Assembly (NCBI GenBank): GCA_018903055.1
Contig: JAHIPW010000069.1
Location: forward strand, 1-13,465
Direction of reading: 5' to 3'
DNA length: 13,465 bases
DNA from: a bacterium
GTDB lineage: Bacteria > UBP18 > UBA7526
In this document: positions 6,301-12,534 of the stretch, in pieces
Position numbering within the stretch: position 1 is the first letter of the stretch
How the letters are laid out: each line of letters begins with the position of its first letter
Position numbers and translations under genes: made by a program
Notes under the pieces: generated by a model
Told to the model about the DNA's origin: nothing
The model's database searches: none
Seen by the model: only the letters and a program-made list of their open reading frames with translations

Positions 6301-7506
6301 CTACTTCACCGGCCTTTCCTTAAGGGGCTTGAAGGTCTGTCCAGAATCGACAGAAGGAAGATACTCCACCGGTTCGGTCAAGAGGAACTTTCCCTTCTCT
6401 ATCCAACCCTTAAGAATCTGAGCTATTTCTCTTGCTTTGGCGTAGCTGGATAGGCCAGCGGCTGGAACCTCTTTACCTTTCACCCTTATCTTCCCGCTCG
6501 TGAGTTGCTCGTAGTTCACCTCACCCAATGAACCAGGCAAGCCCTTCGGATAGGCCTCACTATAGTCCACAATCTGGGCATAGATCTGGGAGTCCTTAAC
6601 CGCGGTATACTTCAAAATCTTCTCATTCAAGATGGGAATGGGAATCCCTATTCCTACAGTTGAGGTAACCCCATAGCCGGTAAAAGTCGTTCCCACTAGC
6701 CAATCCGGAGACATCTTCTTCAGGTCTCCGATGACCGCGACAGTTCCTGCTGGTGCCTTCGGGACGCCGTTCTTCGTCCTTTTCACCGTGGGGTTATGCT
6801 GGGTTCCGCTCCAGGCAACATATCCTATCGCCCCTCCCAAAAAGATCCTGGTTCCAATACCAATCGTCTCATAATAGGGATCGTTCAGCAGGGGAGAGAG
6901 CTGACCAGCAGAACAGTAGTTGGCATTCCCCAGATTGGGCTGCAGAACACCCATATAGGTATAGATCACCCTATCTGAGAGGTTGACGGCCACGTTGTAG
7001 TTCTGGTAGGCATTCCTGGGGTTGTAAAGGACAACTTCGTTCAGATCCTTGATGTTAATCAGGGTCTCTATCTCCTTCCTGGGATAGCAGTCCGTTCCAT
7101 AGGCAGTTGCCTTAAGTCTCACATCCTTCCCTGCTACCAGATCCTCTATGACATGTCCTCCACCATACTTGAACTCCCCAGGGTAGACCTTATTCCTAGG
7201 GTCATCGTCTGGAAGGGCGGTTGCTCCCAGGTAGACGTCTACCGCAGCAAATCCGGTATAGACCGGGACGTCATTGAGATAGGCCTTTCCTCCACCGAGC
7301 TTAATCTTGGGTTTGGCATGCCCTAGGTTGAGATAGACCCCAGAGGAACACATGGGGCCGAAGGTCCCTGTGGTAACAACATCTACTTCCTTTGCTACTG
7401 CCTTTACCCCCTTCTTCTCCACAAGGTCTATTATCTCCTCTGCAGTAACTACTACTGCCTTTCCTTTTCTAATCTTCTCGTTTATCTCTTTTATCGTCTT
7501 AGCCAT
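6301..7506 (-). CDS. Homocysteine biosynthesis protein, DUF39/HcyBio family without CBS domains
   Basis: In Methanosarcina, genetic and biochemical work on the DUF39 protein MA1821 and its ferredoxin partner MA1822 tied them to forming homocysteine from aspartate semialdehyde and sulfide. This 401-residue protein is a full-length DUF39 domain: FGPMCSSG at 49-56 (Cys53), TGFAAVDVYLGAT at 84-96, YGGGHVIEDLVAG at 114-126, and the YGTDCYPRKEI segment at 136-146 (Cys140). Cys53 and Cys140 fit the two conserved cysteines reported as important in the methanogen protein. It stops where the methanogen protein continues into CBS domains, so it is the bacterial CBS-less form. Several IGIGIPIP and GGAIGYVAW glycine-rich stretches follow. 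A NIL-domain ferredoxin lies two genes downstream, with a radical SAM gene between. The start has a GGAGGAGG site. It is likely cytosolic and anaerobic in function. Confidence 0.9.
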   Translation of the reverse strand: MAKTIKEINEKIRKGKAVVVTAEEIIDLVEKKGVKAVAKEVDVVTTGTFGPMCSSGVYLNLGHAKPKIKLGGGKAYLNDVPVYTGFAAVDVYLGATALPDDDPRNKVYPGEFKYGGGHVIEDLVAGKDVRLKATAYGTDCYPRKEIETLINIKDLNEVVLYNPRNAYQNYNVAVNLSDRVIYTYMGVLQPNLGNANYCSAGQLSPLLNDPYYETIGIGTRIFLGGAIGYVAWSGTQHNPTVKRTKNGVPKAPAGTVAVIGDLKKMSPDWLVGTTFTGYGVTSTVGIGIPIPILNEKILKYTAVKDSQIYAQIVDYSEAYPKGLPGSLGEVNYEQLTSGKIRVKGKEVPAAGLSSYAKAREIAQILKGWIEKGKFLLTEPVEYLPSVDSGQTFKPLKERPVK

Positions 7507-7575
7507 CTAAACCTCCTCCTTTTTAATGAATTTATGAGTTCTGCCCCAGAGGGGGCCGACCATGGTCCATATCAT
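7507..7575 (-). other. Possible 22-codon ORF abutting the DUF39 start
   Basis: An ATG at 7575 opens a 22-residue frame rich in Trp, Arg and Lys whose TAG stop is immediately followed by the DUF39 ATG (TAGATG). An AGGTGA-like site lies 7 bases upstream. The Shine-Dalgarno of DUF39 lies within its last codons. It also spans a small hairpin (7543-7556) and a perfect 10-bp palindrome GACCATGGTC (7558-7567). A stop-free frame of this length is quite likely by chance, so coding is only a possibility. Confidence 0.2.
7543..7567. repeat. Small GC hairpin and adjacent perfect palindrome between cysK and DUF39
   Basis: Bases 7543-7547 (gcccc) pair with 7552-7556 (ggggc) across a four-base loop, and gaccatggtc at 7558-7567 is a perfect 10-bp palindrome. 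There is no T-run on the minus strand after the hairpin, so it is not a standard terminator. The rest of the 113-base cysK-DUF39 gap holds only the DUF39 Shine-Dalgarno and the possible short ORF. Confidence 0.45.
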
Positions 7576-7619
7576 TTCTCATCACCTGCCTTCTTCACTC
7601 TAATATAACGAGGTATTTC

Positions 7620-8549
7620 TTAGCTTTTTATAAAGAGATCAGTGGTCAGGTATCTCTCTCCAGTATCTGGTAGAATAACCACCACTGTTTTTCCTTTACC
7701 CAATCTCTTGGCCACTTTCAAGGCCGCCCAGCAAGCAGCGCCACTCGATATTCCTACGAATAATCCTTCCTCCTTTGCCAATCTGCGAGAGGTACGAGCA
7801 GCCTCCTCATTGGAGACAGTAATAATCTCATCCAGAATATCAGTATTAAGCACTTTAGGAACGAAACCGGCACCGATCCCTTGAATCTTGTGAGAACCAG
7901 AGGGACAGCCAGAGAGGACGGCAGAAGCAGCCGGCTCCACCGCCACAAGTTTTACCTTGGGATTTTTCTTTCTCAATACCTCTCCCACTCCAGTAATGGT
8001 TCCCCCAGTTCCTATTCCTGCTACAAAGGCATCGATATCCTCTCCCACCTGTTCCAGGATCTCAACCGCTGTGGTCTTTCTATGGATCTCCGGGTTAGCG
8101 GGATTATTGAATTGCTGGGGCATGAAGTAGTCCGGGTTCTTCCCGATCAGTTCCTCCGCCTTCTTCACCGCCCCCTTCATTCCTTCTGTTCCCGGAGTCA
8201 GAATGAGCTCTGCTCCAAAGGCCTTTAGGAGATTCCTCCTCTCAATGCTCATGGTATCCGGCATGGTGAGGATGAGTTTATATCCCTTCACTGCTGCCAC
8301 CATGGCCAGTCCAATCCCGGTATTCCCACTCGTTGGTTCGACAATGGTCGCTCCTGGCTTTAGCTTCCCTTCTTTCTCCGCTGCCTCTACCATGGAGAGA
8401 CATATCCTATCCTTGACGCTCGATACTGGATTGAACATCTCTAATTTTGCCCATACCGTGGCATCGTCCTCGCCCACTATCTTATTCAGCCTCACCACAG
8501 GTGTCTGACCGATGAGCTCCAGAATACTATTCGCTCTACGCGCTAACAT
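7620..8549 (-). CDS. cysK: Cysteine synthase A (O-acetylserine sulfhydrylase)
   Basis: CysK combines O-acetylserine with sulfide, using PLP, to give cysteine and acetate. The 309 residues have the typical length. The PLP-binding lysine is Lys46 in NPVSSVKDR (40-48), the substrate loop is [10 protein letters not shown] (71-80), the phosphate-binding loop is [12 protein letters not shown] (178-189), and SSGAACWAA (268-276) near the C-terminus holds the serine that contacts the pyridine ring. The start is fixed by AGGAGGT upstream. CysE, which supplies O-acetylserine, lies three genes upstream. The 206-base gap before cysK is repeat-rich with no obvious promoter, so either readthrough or an unrecognised promoter is needed. 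Use of a carrier-protein thiocarboxylate instead of free sulfide is possible but not visible in the sequence. Confidence 0.95.
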   Translation of the reverse strand: MLARRANSILELIGQTPVVRLNKIVGEDDATVWAKLEMFNPVSSVKDRICLSMVEAAEKEGKLKPGATIVEPTSGNTGIGLAMVAAVKGYKLILTMPDTMSIERRNLLKAFGAELILTPGTEGMKGAVKKAEELIGKNPDYFMPQQFNNPANPEIHRKTTAVEILEQVGEDIDAFVAGIGTGGTITGVGEVLRKKNPKVKLVAVEPAASAVLSGCPSGSHKIQGIGAGFVPKVLNTDILDEIITVSNEEAARTSRRLAKEEGLFVGISSGAACWAALKVAKRLGKGKTVVVILPDTGERYLTTDLFIKS

Positions 8550-8566
8550 AGGTTACCTCCTTTCAT

Positions 8567-8617
8567 ACACGGATAATCACTGATTTTAGATACTGATTTG
8601 CACGGATTTATCCGTGT
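8567..8617. repeat. Inverted repeat with two exclusive foldings before cysK
   Basis: A perfect 10-bp inverted repeat joins acacggataa (8567-8576) to ttatccgtgt (8608-8617). A second perfect 7-bp palindrome, cacggat-tt-atccgtg (8601-8616), uses the same right arm, so only one can form. The loop contains a direct repeat of actgattt at 8579-8586 and 8592-8599. The structure lies about 7 bases from the cysK Shine-Dalgarno (8552-8560). It may affect cysK translation, or may simply be part of a dispersed genomic repeat. Confidence 0.6.
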
Positions 8618-8755
8618 GTATCTGTTCTATTATCTGCGGCCATCTGCGTCTTGATCTGCCCCTCGGATCCTGCCCCTCTGGGGTTCTCGTCCCGAGACCC
8701 CATTCGGGGTCGAGGGAAAGGATTCTCGGGATCCTGAAGGGCGTAAATCTGCGTA
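8618..8755. repeat. Nested repeat-like intergenic sequence with a GC-rich hairpin
   Basis: Short recurrent units (atctgcgg, catctgcgt, gatctgcc, and aaatctgcgta at the far end) make up a sequence of the kind I recognise as a dispersed repeat in environmental bacterial genomes. It is interrupted by a GC-rich block bounded by near-identical direct copies of ctcgg(g)atcctg at 8662-8672 and 8725-8736. Inside the block an imperfect 12-bp hairpin (10 of 12 paired, four-base loop attc) spans 8690-8717. The arrangement suggests one repeat inserted in another. No open reading frame or promoter is evident. Confidence 0.5.
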
Positions 8756-9034
8756 TTAGCCACCGGCAATGGGGGGAAAGATGTGTAAAATATCTCCTTC
8801 TTTCAAAGTGGTTTTTTTAATCTCTTTCCTATCCACGCTACGACCAGAGAGGAGAAGGATATAATAATCTTTAATCTTGCCACTGGGCTCATAGAGTTGA
8901 TCTGTGAACTTAGTGCCAAACTGTTCCCTGAGCTCTTCCAGAGCATCTGCCACATTCTTTGCTTCCAATTCCACCTTTCCCTTTCCCACTTTCTCCTTCA
9001 AAGTGGTATAGAACCTTACCGTTATCCTTGCCAT
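8756..9034 (-). CDS. MoaD/ThiS/CysO-like sulfur-carrier protein
   Basis: This small beta-grasp (ubiquitin-like) carrier has 92 residues and ends directly in IAGG, so the C-terminal glycine could be activated by ThiF without prior processing. The length, the SGRSVD turn at 63-68 and the IFPPIAGG ending resemble archaeal-type MoaD and the mycobacterial cysteine carrier CysO, more than the roughly 66-residue ThiS. The start is set by an AGGAGG site upstream. Neighbours are thiF upstream and, after a repeat-rich gap, cysK, with cysE in the same operon; in Mycobacterium a similar carrier delivers sulfur to CysM, after which the Mec protease releases cysteine. No Mec-like JAMM protease and no molybdopterin gene is in this window. 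Cysteine, molybdopterin and tungstopterin roles all remain possible. Confidence 0.88.
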   Translation of the reverse strand: MARITVRFYTTLKEKVGKGKVELEAKNVADALEELREQFGTKFTDQLYEPSGKIKDYYILLLSGRSVDRKEIKKTTLKEGDILHIFPPIAGG

Positions 9035-9046
9035 CTCTTGCCTCCT

Positions 9047-9856
9047 CTATTTACTCGGGTCTTCGCCTAAGATTATGCGCAATGCAGCATTTGCCTCATG
9101 GTGGGCGGCGATTCCCACCCTGGGGGCCATGAGACCACAGCCCGGTCGGGCAGCAGTCTTTAAATCTCCGATGGCATATAAATTCTTCCCAACCTTCCTG
9201 GTCTTGATAGTATTATTGGACTCATATCCCGCCAGACCAGAGACGAAGATGAGGGGGATATGGGGTAGTCTCTTTGTGGCTACAGAGATAATGAGTTCTT
9301 TCTGATCTGCCTTGTCAAAGGCTTCTATCAAGACATCGACCTTCTTGAATATTCTCGGGATATTCTTCTCCGTAAGTCTTGTCTGATGGGTTACTACCTT
9401 GACATAGGGGTTTATTCTTTTTAAGTTATCTTTCATGGCCTTCACCTTTGGCTGGCCTATCTGGTCGGTGAAGAACTGCTGACGATTGAGGTTGGAGGGC
9501 TCCACCACATCATCATCTACGATGACTATCTTGCCCATACCGATCCTGGCCAGGGCAATGGCCACGGCGCTCCCCAATCCTCCAGCGCCGGCAATTCCCA
9601 CGGTGCATTTCTTTACCTTTTCGTGGACCCCAGGGGTATGGCGAGAGACCATAAGAGCCTCTAATTCCTTTTTAGAAGGAATCTCTCCTCTCCTTATAAG
9701 GACTACTTCATCCCCATTCTTCAAGGTAACATCCTTGGGCATGGGCGCACCATTATAGATAACAACATCCGCCTCTGGCTTATAACGCTTTTTAATCTCT
9801 TGGAGGGTAATTCCCTTCTTTGCCTCGATCCTTCTCTCGTTATACTTGATCCACAT
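9047..9856 (-). CDS. thiF: ThiF-type E1-like adenylyltransferase with N-terminal ubiquitin-like domain
   Basis: ThiF enzymes adenylate the C-terminal glycine of a ubiquitin-like carrier so that it can be converted to a thiocarboxylate. Residues 1-60 form a ThiS-like beta-grasp domain that lacks the terminal Gly-Gly and runs straight into the catalytic domain, as in clostridial ThiF (family 2). The catalytic part shows the nucleotide motif GAGGLGS (90-96), DDDVVEPSNLNRQQ (114-127) with the Arg used by E1-like enzymes, the AFDKAD segment (179-184) and PGCGLMAPRVG (238-248). The paired CxxC zinc motifs of E. coli ThiF and MoeB are absent, which is normal for this subgroup. The neighbouring free carrier at 8756-9034, 12 bases downstream, is the obvious partner. 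Because thiazole is made by Thi4 here, which needs no carrier, the pair may serve cysteine synthesis instead. Confidence 0.9.
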   Translation of the reverse strand: MWIKYNERRIEAKKGITLQEIKKRYKPEADVVIYNGAPMPKDVTLKNGDEVVLIRRGEIPSKKELEALMVSRHTPGVHEKVKKCTVGIAGAGGLGSAVAIALARIGMGKIVIVDDDVVEPSNLNRQQFFTDQIGQPKVKAMKDNLKRINPYVKVVTHQTRLTEKNIPRIFKKVDVLIEAFDKADQKELIISVATKRLPHIPLIFVSGLAGYESNNTIKTRKVGKNLYAIGDLKTAARPGCGLMAPRVGIAAHHEANAALRIILGEDPSK

Positions 9857-10578
9857 TAGATCCCTCCCCCATGAGTGAATTCATCCAGGATGTGTCTTCT
9901 GGGGACTTCCTCTTCCTCGGGAGGAGAGATTCCCTGGGTCTTTTCCAAGACTTTAATCCTCTCGCCTAACTTATCCTGTTTCTTCAATAGGATATTGACC
10001 GCCTCTGCTACGGGATCGGGGAGTTTACCATGTTCCAGATCGATTAAGGGTCTTACTTTTGGTGCTGCAGTTTCCACTACTCTTCCCGGGACTCCGACTA
10101 CCGTAGCATTAGGAGGAACTGGCTTCACCACTACCGAACCGCTTCCAATCTTTGCCCCATTGCCTATCTCTATGGCCCCTAAGATAGTGGCTCCGGTGCC
10201 GATGACTACATTATTCCCAATGGTGGGATGGCGCTTCTTCTTCTCCAGACTCGTCCCTCCAAGAACTACCCCCTGATACATCAAGACATCCTCTCCCACT
10301 TCAGAGGTTTCCCCAATGACTATCCCCATCCCGTGATCGATGAAGAACCTGTGACCGATCTTTGCTCCGGGATGGATCTCAATTCCGGTTAGCCCCCGGC
10401 TAATATGAGAAAGGAGCCGCCCCAGAAAGCGAAGCTTGTGTGTCCAGAAAAAATGGGCTATCCTGTGAAACCAGATGGCGTGCAGGCCAGGATAGCAAAA
10501 GAGTACCTCAGAGAGGCTTCTCGCTGCTGGGTCCTTGGCAAAGACTGTCCTGATATCCTCTAAGATTCTTTCAAACAT
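9856..10578 (-). CDS. cysE: Serine O-acetyltransferase
   Basis: CysE acetylates serine with acetyl-CoA to give O-acetylserine, the substrate of cysteine synthase (cysK is at 7620-8549). The 240 residues have the helical N-terminal domain (to about 65) and a left-handed beta-helix built of hexapeptide repeats, including [11 protein letters not shown], the [15 protein letters not shown] segment with the catalytic Asp-His pair, and [13 protein letters not shown]. The GVPGRVV turn near 164-170 is followed by a charged tail. The length suits the short bacterial type (EpsC-like) rather than the longer E. coli enzyme. The gene lies 7 bases after its upstream neighbour, and its stop overlaps the thiF start by one base (TAATG), so coupling to the sulfur-carrier genes is tight. 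The C-terminal tail of about 50 residues includes an acidic [10 protein letters not shown] stretch of unknown role. Confidence 0.95.
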   Translation of the reverse strand: MFERILEDIRTVFAKDPAARSLSEVLFCYPGLHAIWFHRIAHFFWTHKLRFLGRLLSHISRGLTGIEIHPGAKIGHRFFIDHGMGIVIGETSEVGEDVLMYQGVVLGGTSLEKKKRHPTIGNNVVIGTGATILGAIEIGNGAKIGSGSVVVKPVPPNATVVGVPGRVVETAAPKVRPLIDLEHGKLPDPVAEAVNILLKKQDKLGERIKVLEKTQGISPPEEEEVPRRHILDEFTHGGGI

Positions 10579-10585
10579 CCTGACC

Positions 10586-11425
10586 TCACCTTTTTAAAGA
10601 ATCTAAGATCTTTCGGTGGAAGGAACAGAATTCATAGGGTGATTTTAGTTGAGCATGGATCACATCCTCCTGCCAGTGAGCATTATAAAGTCGACAGTTC
10701 CGGTCACGACAGAAAGGGTCTCCCATTAAATAATAGAATAAAGCCTGCATAGCATAACCCTTCATCACTTCTGTAGTCCGGGGATCATTGTAATCTATAA
10801 AGCGACCCTGAAATTTCTCTTTCAAATCTGATGTCACTTTCTCTCTCATCCCCAGTATATGATACTCTCTCTTCAGAAGATAATATTCTTTGGGTTTGGC
10901 TGGTGCTTCTACCAAGCCAGTAGTAGAGATAATCGCGGGAAGGCCATAGATACTCACCCGGGCATGGTAACGGCCATCGCTTTGGCTCCAGGTGCCAAAG
11001 AGTTGATTGGTAAATATGATATGAAGATGCTTTAGCTCTTTCTCCTCTTTAGGGATTAACTCAGATAAAACTCCTTGCAACTTGAATCCCTGGTATAGAA
11101 TACCGAACGATTTGTGATTGGGCTCCTCAATCTTTTTCTTCTCATACTCCATCTCAGCAGATAGAGGCTCGAAAGATATCTCTTGAACAGTTAAGTTACT
11201 GATTCTGTTCTGGGCTATTCTTTTAGCTAACGAGTCTATGATCTCTTCCCGGTCTTTTTCCTTAAGAAAAGATAAATGGTGAATAAAGAATTTTTCTCTG
11301 GTATCAATCTCTATATTAGGCAACCTCTCCTTTAAGTAATCCGATATTTCCTTAACATCCAAAGCCTTGGCAGTTGGCTCTTCATAGAGATGAATGAAGT
11401 CTGGTTTGATAATCAGTCCCTTCAT
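10586..11425 (-). CDS. Archaemetzincin-like conserved protein with degenerate zinc site (probably DUF6775)
   Basis: Function unknown. The 279-residue protein overlaps thi4 by four bases and is co-translated with it. Its C-terminus resembles archaemetzincin proteases, whose hallmark is HExxHxxGx3Cx4CxM followed by CxxC. Here Cys239 and Cys244 form Cx4C, followed by RLYNAHW, and FCSFH gives Cys267 and His270 (CxxH), so a structural zinc site may persist. At the positions expected for the catalytic HExxH, counting back from Cys239, the sequence has Ala228, Leu229 and Tyr232, while the following glycine (Gly235) is kept. The catalytic zinc ligands therefore seem to be lost. The middle segment [10 protein letters not shown] (154-163) and [12 protein letters not shown] (167-178) look strongly constrained. 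I associate this sequence type with the Pfam family DUF6775 annotated as a putative metallopeptidase, but from memory only. There are no signal peptide or membrane segments; it is likely cytosolic. Confidence 0.7.
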   Translation of the reverse strand: MKGLIIKPDFIHLYEEPTAKALDVKEISDYLKERLPNIEIDTREKFFIHHLSFLKEKDREEIIDSLAKRIAQNRISNLTVQEISFEPLSAEMEYEKKKIEEPNHKSFGILYQGFKLQGVLSELIPKEEKELKHLHIIFTNQLFGTWSQSDGRYHARVSIYGLPAIISTTGLVEAPAKPKEYYLLKREYHILGMREKVTSDLKEKFQGRFIDYNDPRTTEVMKGYAMQALFYYLMGDPFCRDRNCRLYNAHWQEDVIHAQLKSPYEFCSFHRKILDSLKR

Positions 11426-12207
11426 CTAAGAAGTTTTTTAGCTACCTCGGCTGCCCTCTTCCCGGAAAGGAGCATGGCGCCAAAGGTGGGACCCATTCTG
11501 GGAAGACCATAGGTAGTAGCCACTGCCATACCCGTTACTATAAGGCCAGGATGGGCCTCTCCGGTATGCTCCACAACTAAGTCTTCTGACCTCTCCACCC
11601 ACATAGCACCAAAACCCCTGGTCTTAATTAAGCCCCGTTCTTCTAACTTCCTTACCACACAAGCATCATGTCCCGTAGCATCGATGACCAACTTTGACTC
11701 CAAGGCTACAGGATCAACACAGGTGATCTCACGTGGAAGGGCAGATATTGGAGTCCAGTTTATCACTACCCCGGCTACCCTGTTTTCCTCTCTCAATATT
11801 AGATCATCGAAGATGGTCATATTGGCGAACTTAGCTCCGGCATCGCAGCAACTAGCGATGAGCTTGGAGCAGGCATGTGGACCATCAGCCACGTATAGGC
11901 CTTTCGTTGCCTCTTCATAAGGAATATCCAATTCTTCAAGAACCTTCTCTCCCGGTCCCCTCACCGTCACCTTATTCATCAGGTAGCCGCCGATCCAGAA
12001 GCCTCCACCCAGATAGTTATTCCTCTCCACAATCAGGACCTTGATCCCTTCTTTTGCCAACTCCCTGCCAGCCATTAAACCGCTCGGTCCTCCTCCCACA
12101 ATGATACAGTCGCTCTCCACATACTCTGTGAACTGCTTCAAGAAGCTGCTGACAATGGCTCTGGTTACCTCTTTCTCTCCTACCGGGGTGAATATTCTCT
12201 TCTTCAT
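11422..12207 (-). CDS. thi4: Thi4-type thiamine thiazole synthase
   Basis: Thi4 makes the thiazole phosphate of thiamine from NAD and glycine. Depending on the enzyme, sulfur comes from its own active-site cysteine (yeast, plants) or from sulfide with Fe(II) (methanogens). The 261 residues show an N-terminal Rossmann FAD/NAD motif GGGPSG at 38-43 with a following acidic turn (VERN, 60-63), the LGGGFWIGG segment at 66-74, DATGHD at 176-181 and the C-terminal [12 protein letters not shown] segment at 234-245. The length matches archaeal and bacterial members. In TCVDP (162-166) Cys163 sits where, by my recollection of the alignment, yeast has its sacrificial Cys205 and methanogen enzymes have His, so this bacterial copy keeps the cysteine. 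The start has a strong Shine-Dalgarno 6 bases upstream. The stop overlaps the next start (ATGA), so the two are translationally coupled. No ThiG or ThiH is in view, consistent with Thi4 replacing them. Confidence 0.93.
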   Translation of the reverse strand: MKKRIFTPVGEKEVTRAIVSSFLKQFTEYVESDCIIVGGGPSGLMAGRELAKEGIKVLIVERNNYLGGGFWIGGYLMNKVTVRGPGEKVLEELDIPYEEATKGLYVADGPHACSKLIASCCDAGAKFANMTIFDDLILREENRVAGVVINWTPISALPREITCVDPVALESKLVIDATGHDACVVRKLEERGLIKTRGFGAMWVERSEDLVVEHTGEAHPGLIVTGMAVATTYGLPRMGPTFGAMLLSGKRAAEVAKKLLR

Positions 12208-12440
12208 TTACTCCTCCTTTCAAGATAAGAACCTGACTTCGTCAGAACCTTGTTTTGTTTATTGAAATTTCGATACTTCAAAATAAGCCTCACGGAGCCT
12301 GTCCCGCACCGAACTTGTTCTGGTGCGGGGTTCGGCAATCTGATTACACAGATATTTTAAGCAGCTTTAATCGGTGTAATCAAGCATAGGATTGAAATTC
12401 CTATGCTGCAAGATAGGTTTATTACTAAAATAGTCAACAA
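12208..12440 (-). other. Structured 5' leader of the thi4 operon
   Basis: This gene-free stretch follows the promoter and ends in a strong Shine-Dalgarno (AAGGAGGAG) before thi4. In transcription order it holds four inverted repeats: 12407-12399 with 12391-12383 (9 bp); 12382-12374 with 12349-12341 (9 bp, exactly abutting the first); 12329-12322 with 12310-12303 (8 bp, GC-rich); and 12245-12241 with 12237-12233 (5 bp). The third can refold, because GTTCGG-type bases at 12330-12335 pair with 12309-12314, which excludes the GC-rich stem. I see no TPP-riboswitch core motifs such as CTGAGA. It may be a regulatory leader, or partly repeat-derived sequence, since its GTGTAATC and ATCTGTGTAATC segments resemble common dispersed repeats. 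Confidence 0.5.
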
Positions 12441-12441
12441 T
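12417..12441 (-). promoter_or_regulatory. Candidate IscR/Rrf2 type-1-like operator over the thi4 start site
   Basis: The 25 bases read on the minus strand contain TTGACTATTTTAGTAAT. Compared by eye with the E. coli IscR type-1 consensus as I recall it (a dyad built on GACT and AGTC), about 19 of 25 positions agree, and the left half plus spacer is nearly perfect; the right half diverges. The site overlaps the predicted transcription start, a typical repressor position. An IscR-like Rrf2 protein with three cysteines is encoded at 3953-4417. Binding is inferred; the spacing and half-site sequence are seen directly. Confidence 0.5.
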
Positions 12442-12444
12442 TAT

Positions 12445-12473
12445 ATTAAAACATAACTAACTTAATTTGTCAA
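12445..12473 (-). promoter_or_regulatory. Sigma-70-type promoter for the thi4 operon
   Basis: A perfect -35 box TTGACA (12473-12468) and a -10 box TTTAAT (12450-12445) are separated by exactly 17 bases in AT-rich DNA. Transcription would begin near 12438, giving a leader of about 230 nucleotides before thi4. This is the clearest promoter in the window and implies that thi4 is transcribed separately from the SufB/D gene. Confidence 0.75.
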
Positions 12474-12483
12474 GAATTATTTT

Positions 12484-12507
12484 AAAAAAATTTTCTCTAC
12501 TAAGAGA
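12484..12507 (-). terminator. Weak candidate terminator after the SufB/D gene
   Basis: On the minus strand a 5-bp stem (TCTCT/AGAGA, loop TAGT; bases 12494-12507) is followed three bases later by seven consecutive T (12490-12484). The position, about 30 bases after the SufB/D stop codon, suits an intrinsic terminator, but the stem is short and AT-rich, so efficiency would be low. Confidence 0.3.
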
Positions 12508-12534
12508 TTGTTAAATTTTAGTATCTAGCGTAGA

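Noticed and set aside
8567-8755. CRISPR array or insertion sequence
   Set aside because: There are no regularly spaced identical repeats with spacers and no transposase frame, only short nested and inverted repeats.
12017-12223. 68-codon frame overlapping the thi4 start
   Set aside because: It is a shifted frame over the thi4 5' end; thi4 has the better ribosome site and clear Thi4 motifs from its first residues.
12208-12440. TPP riboswitch upstream of thi4
   Set aside because: The conserved CTGAGA and ACCTGATC-like core elements were not found on either reading of the leader.
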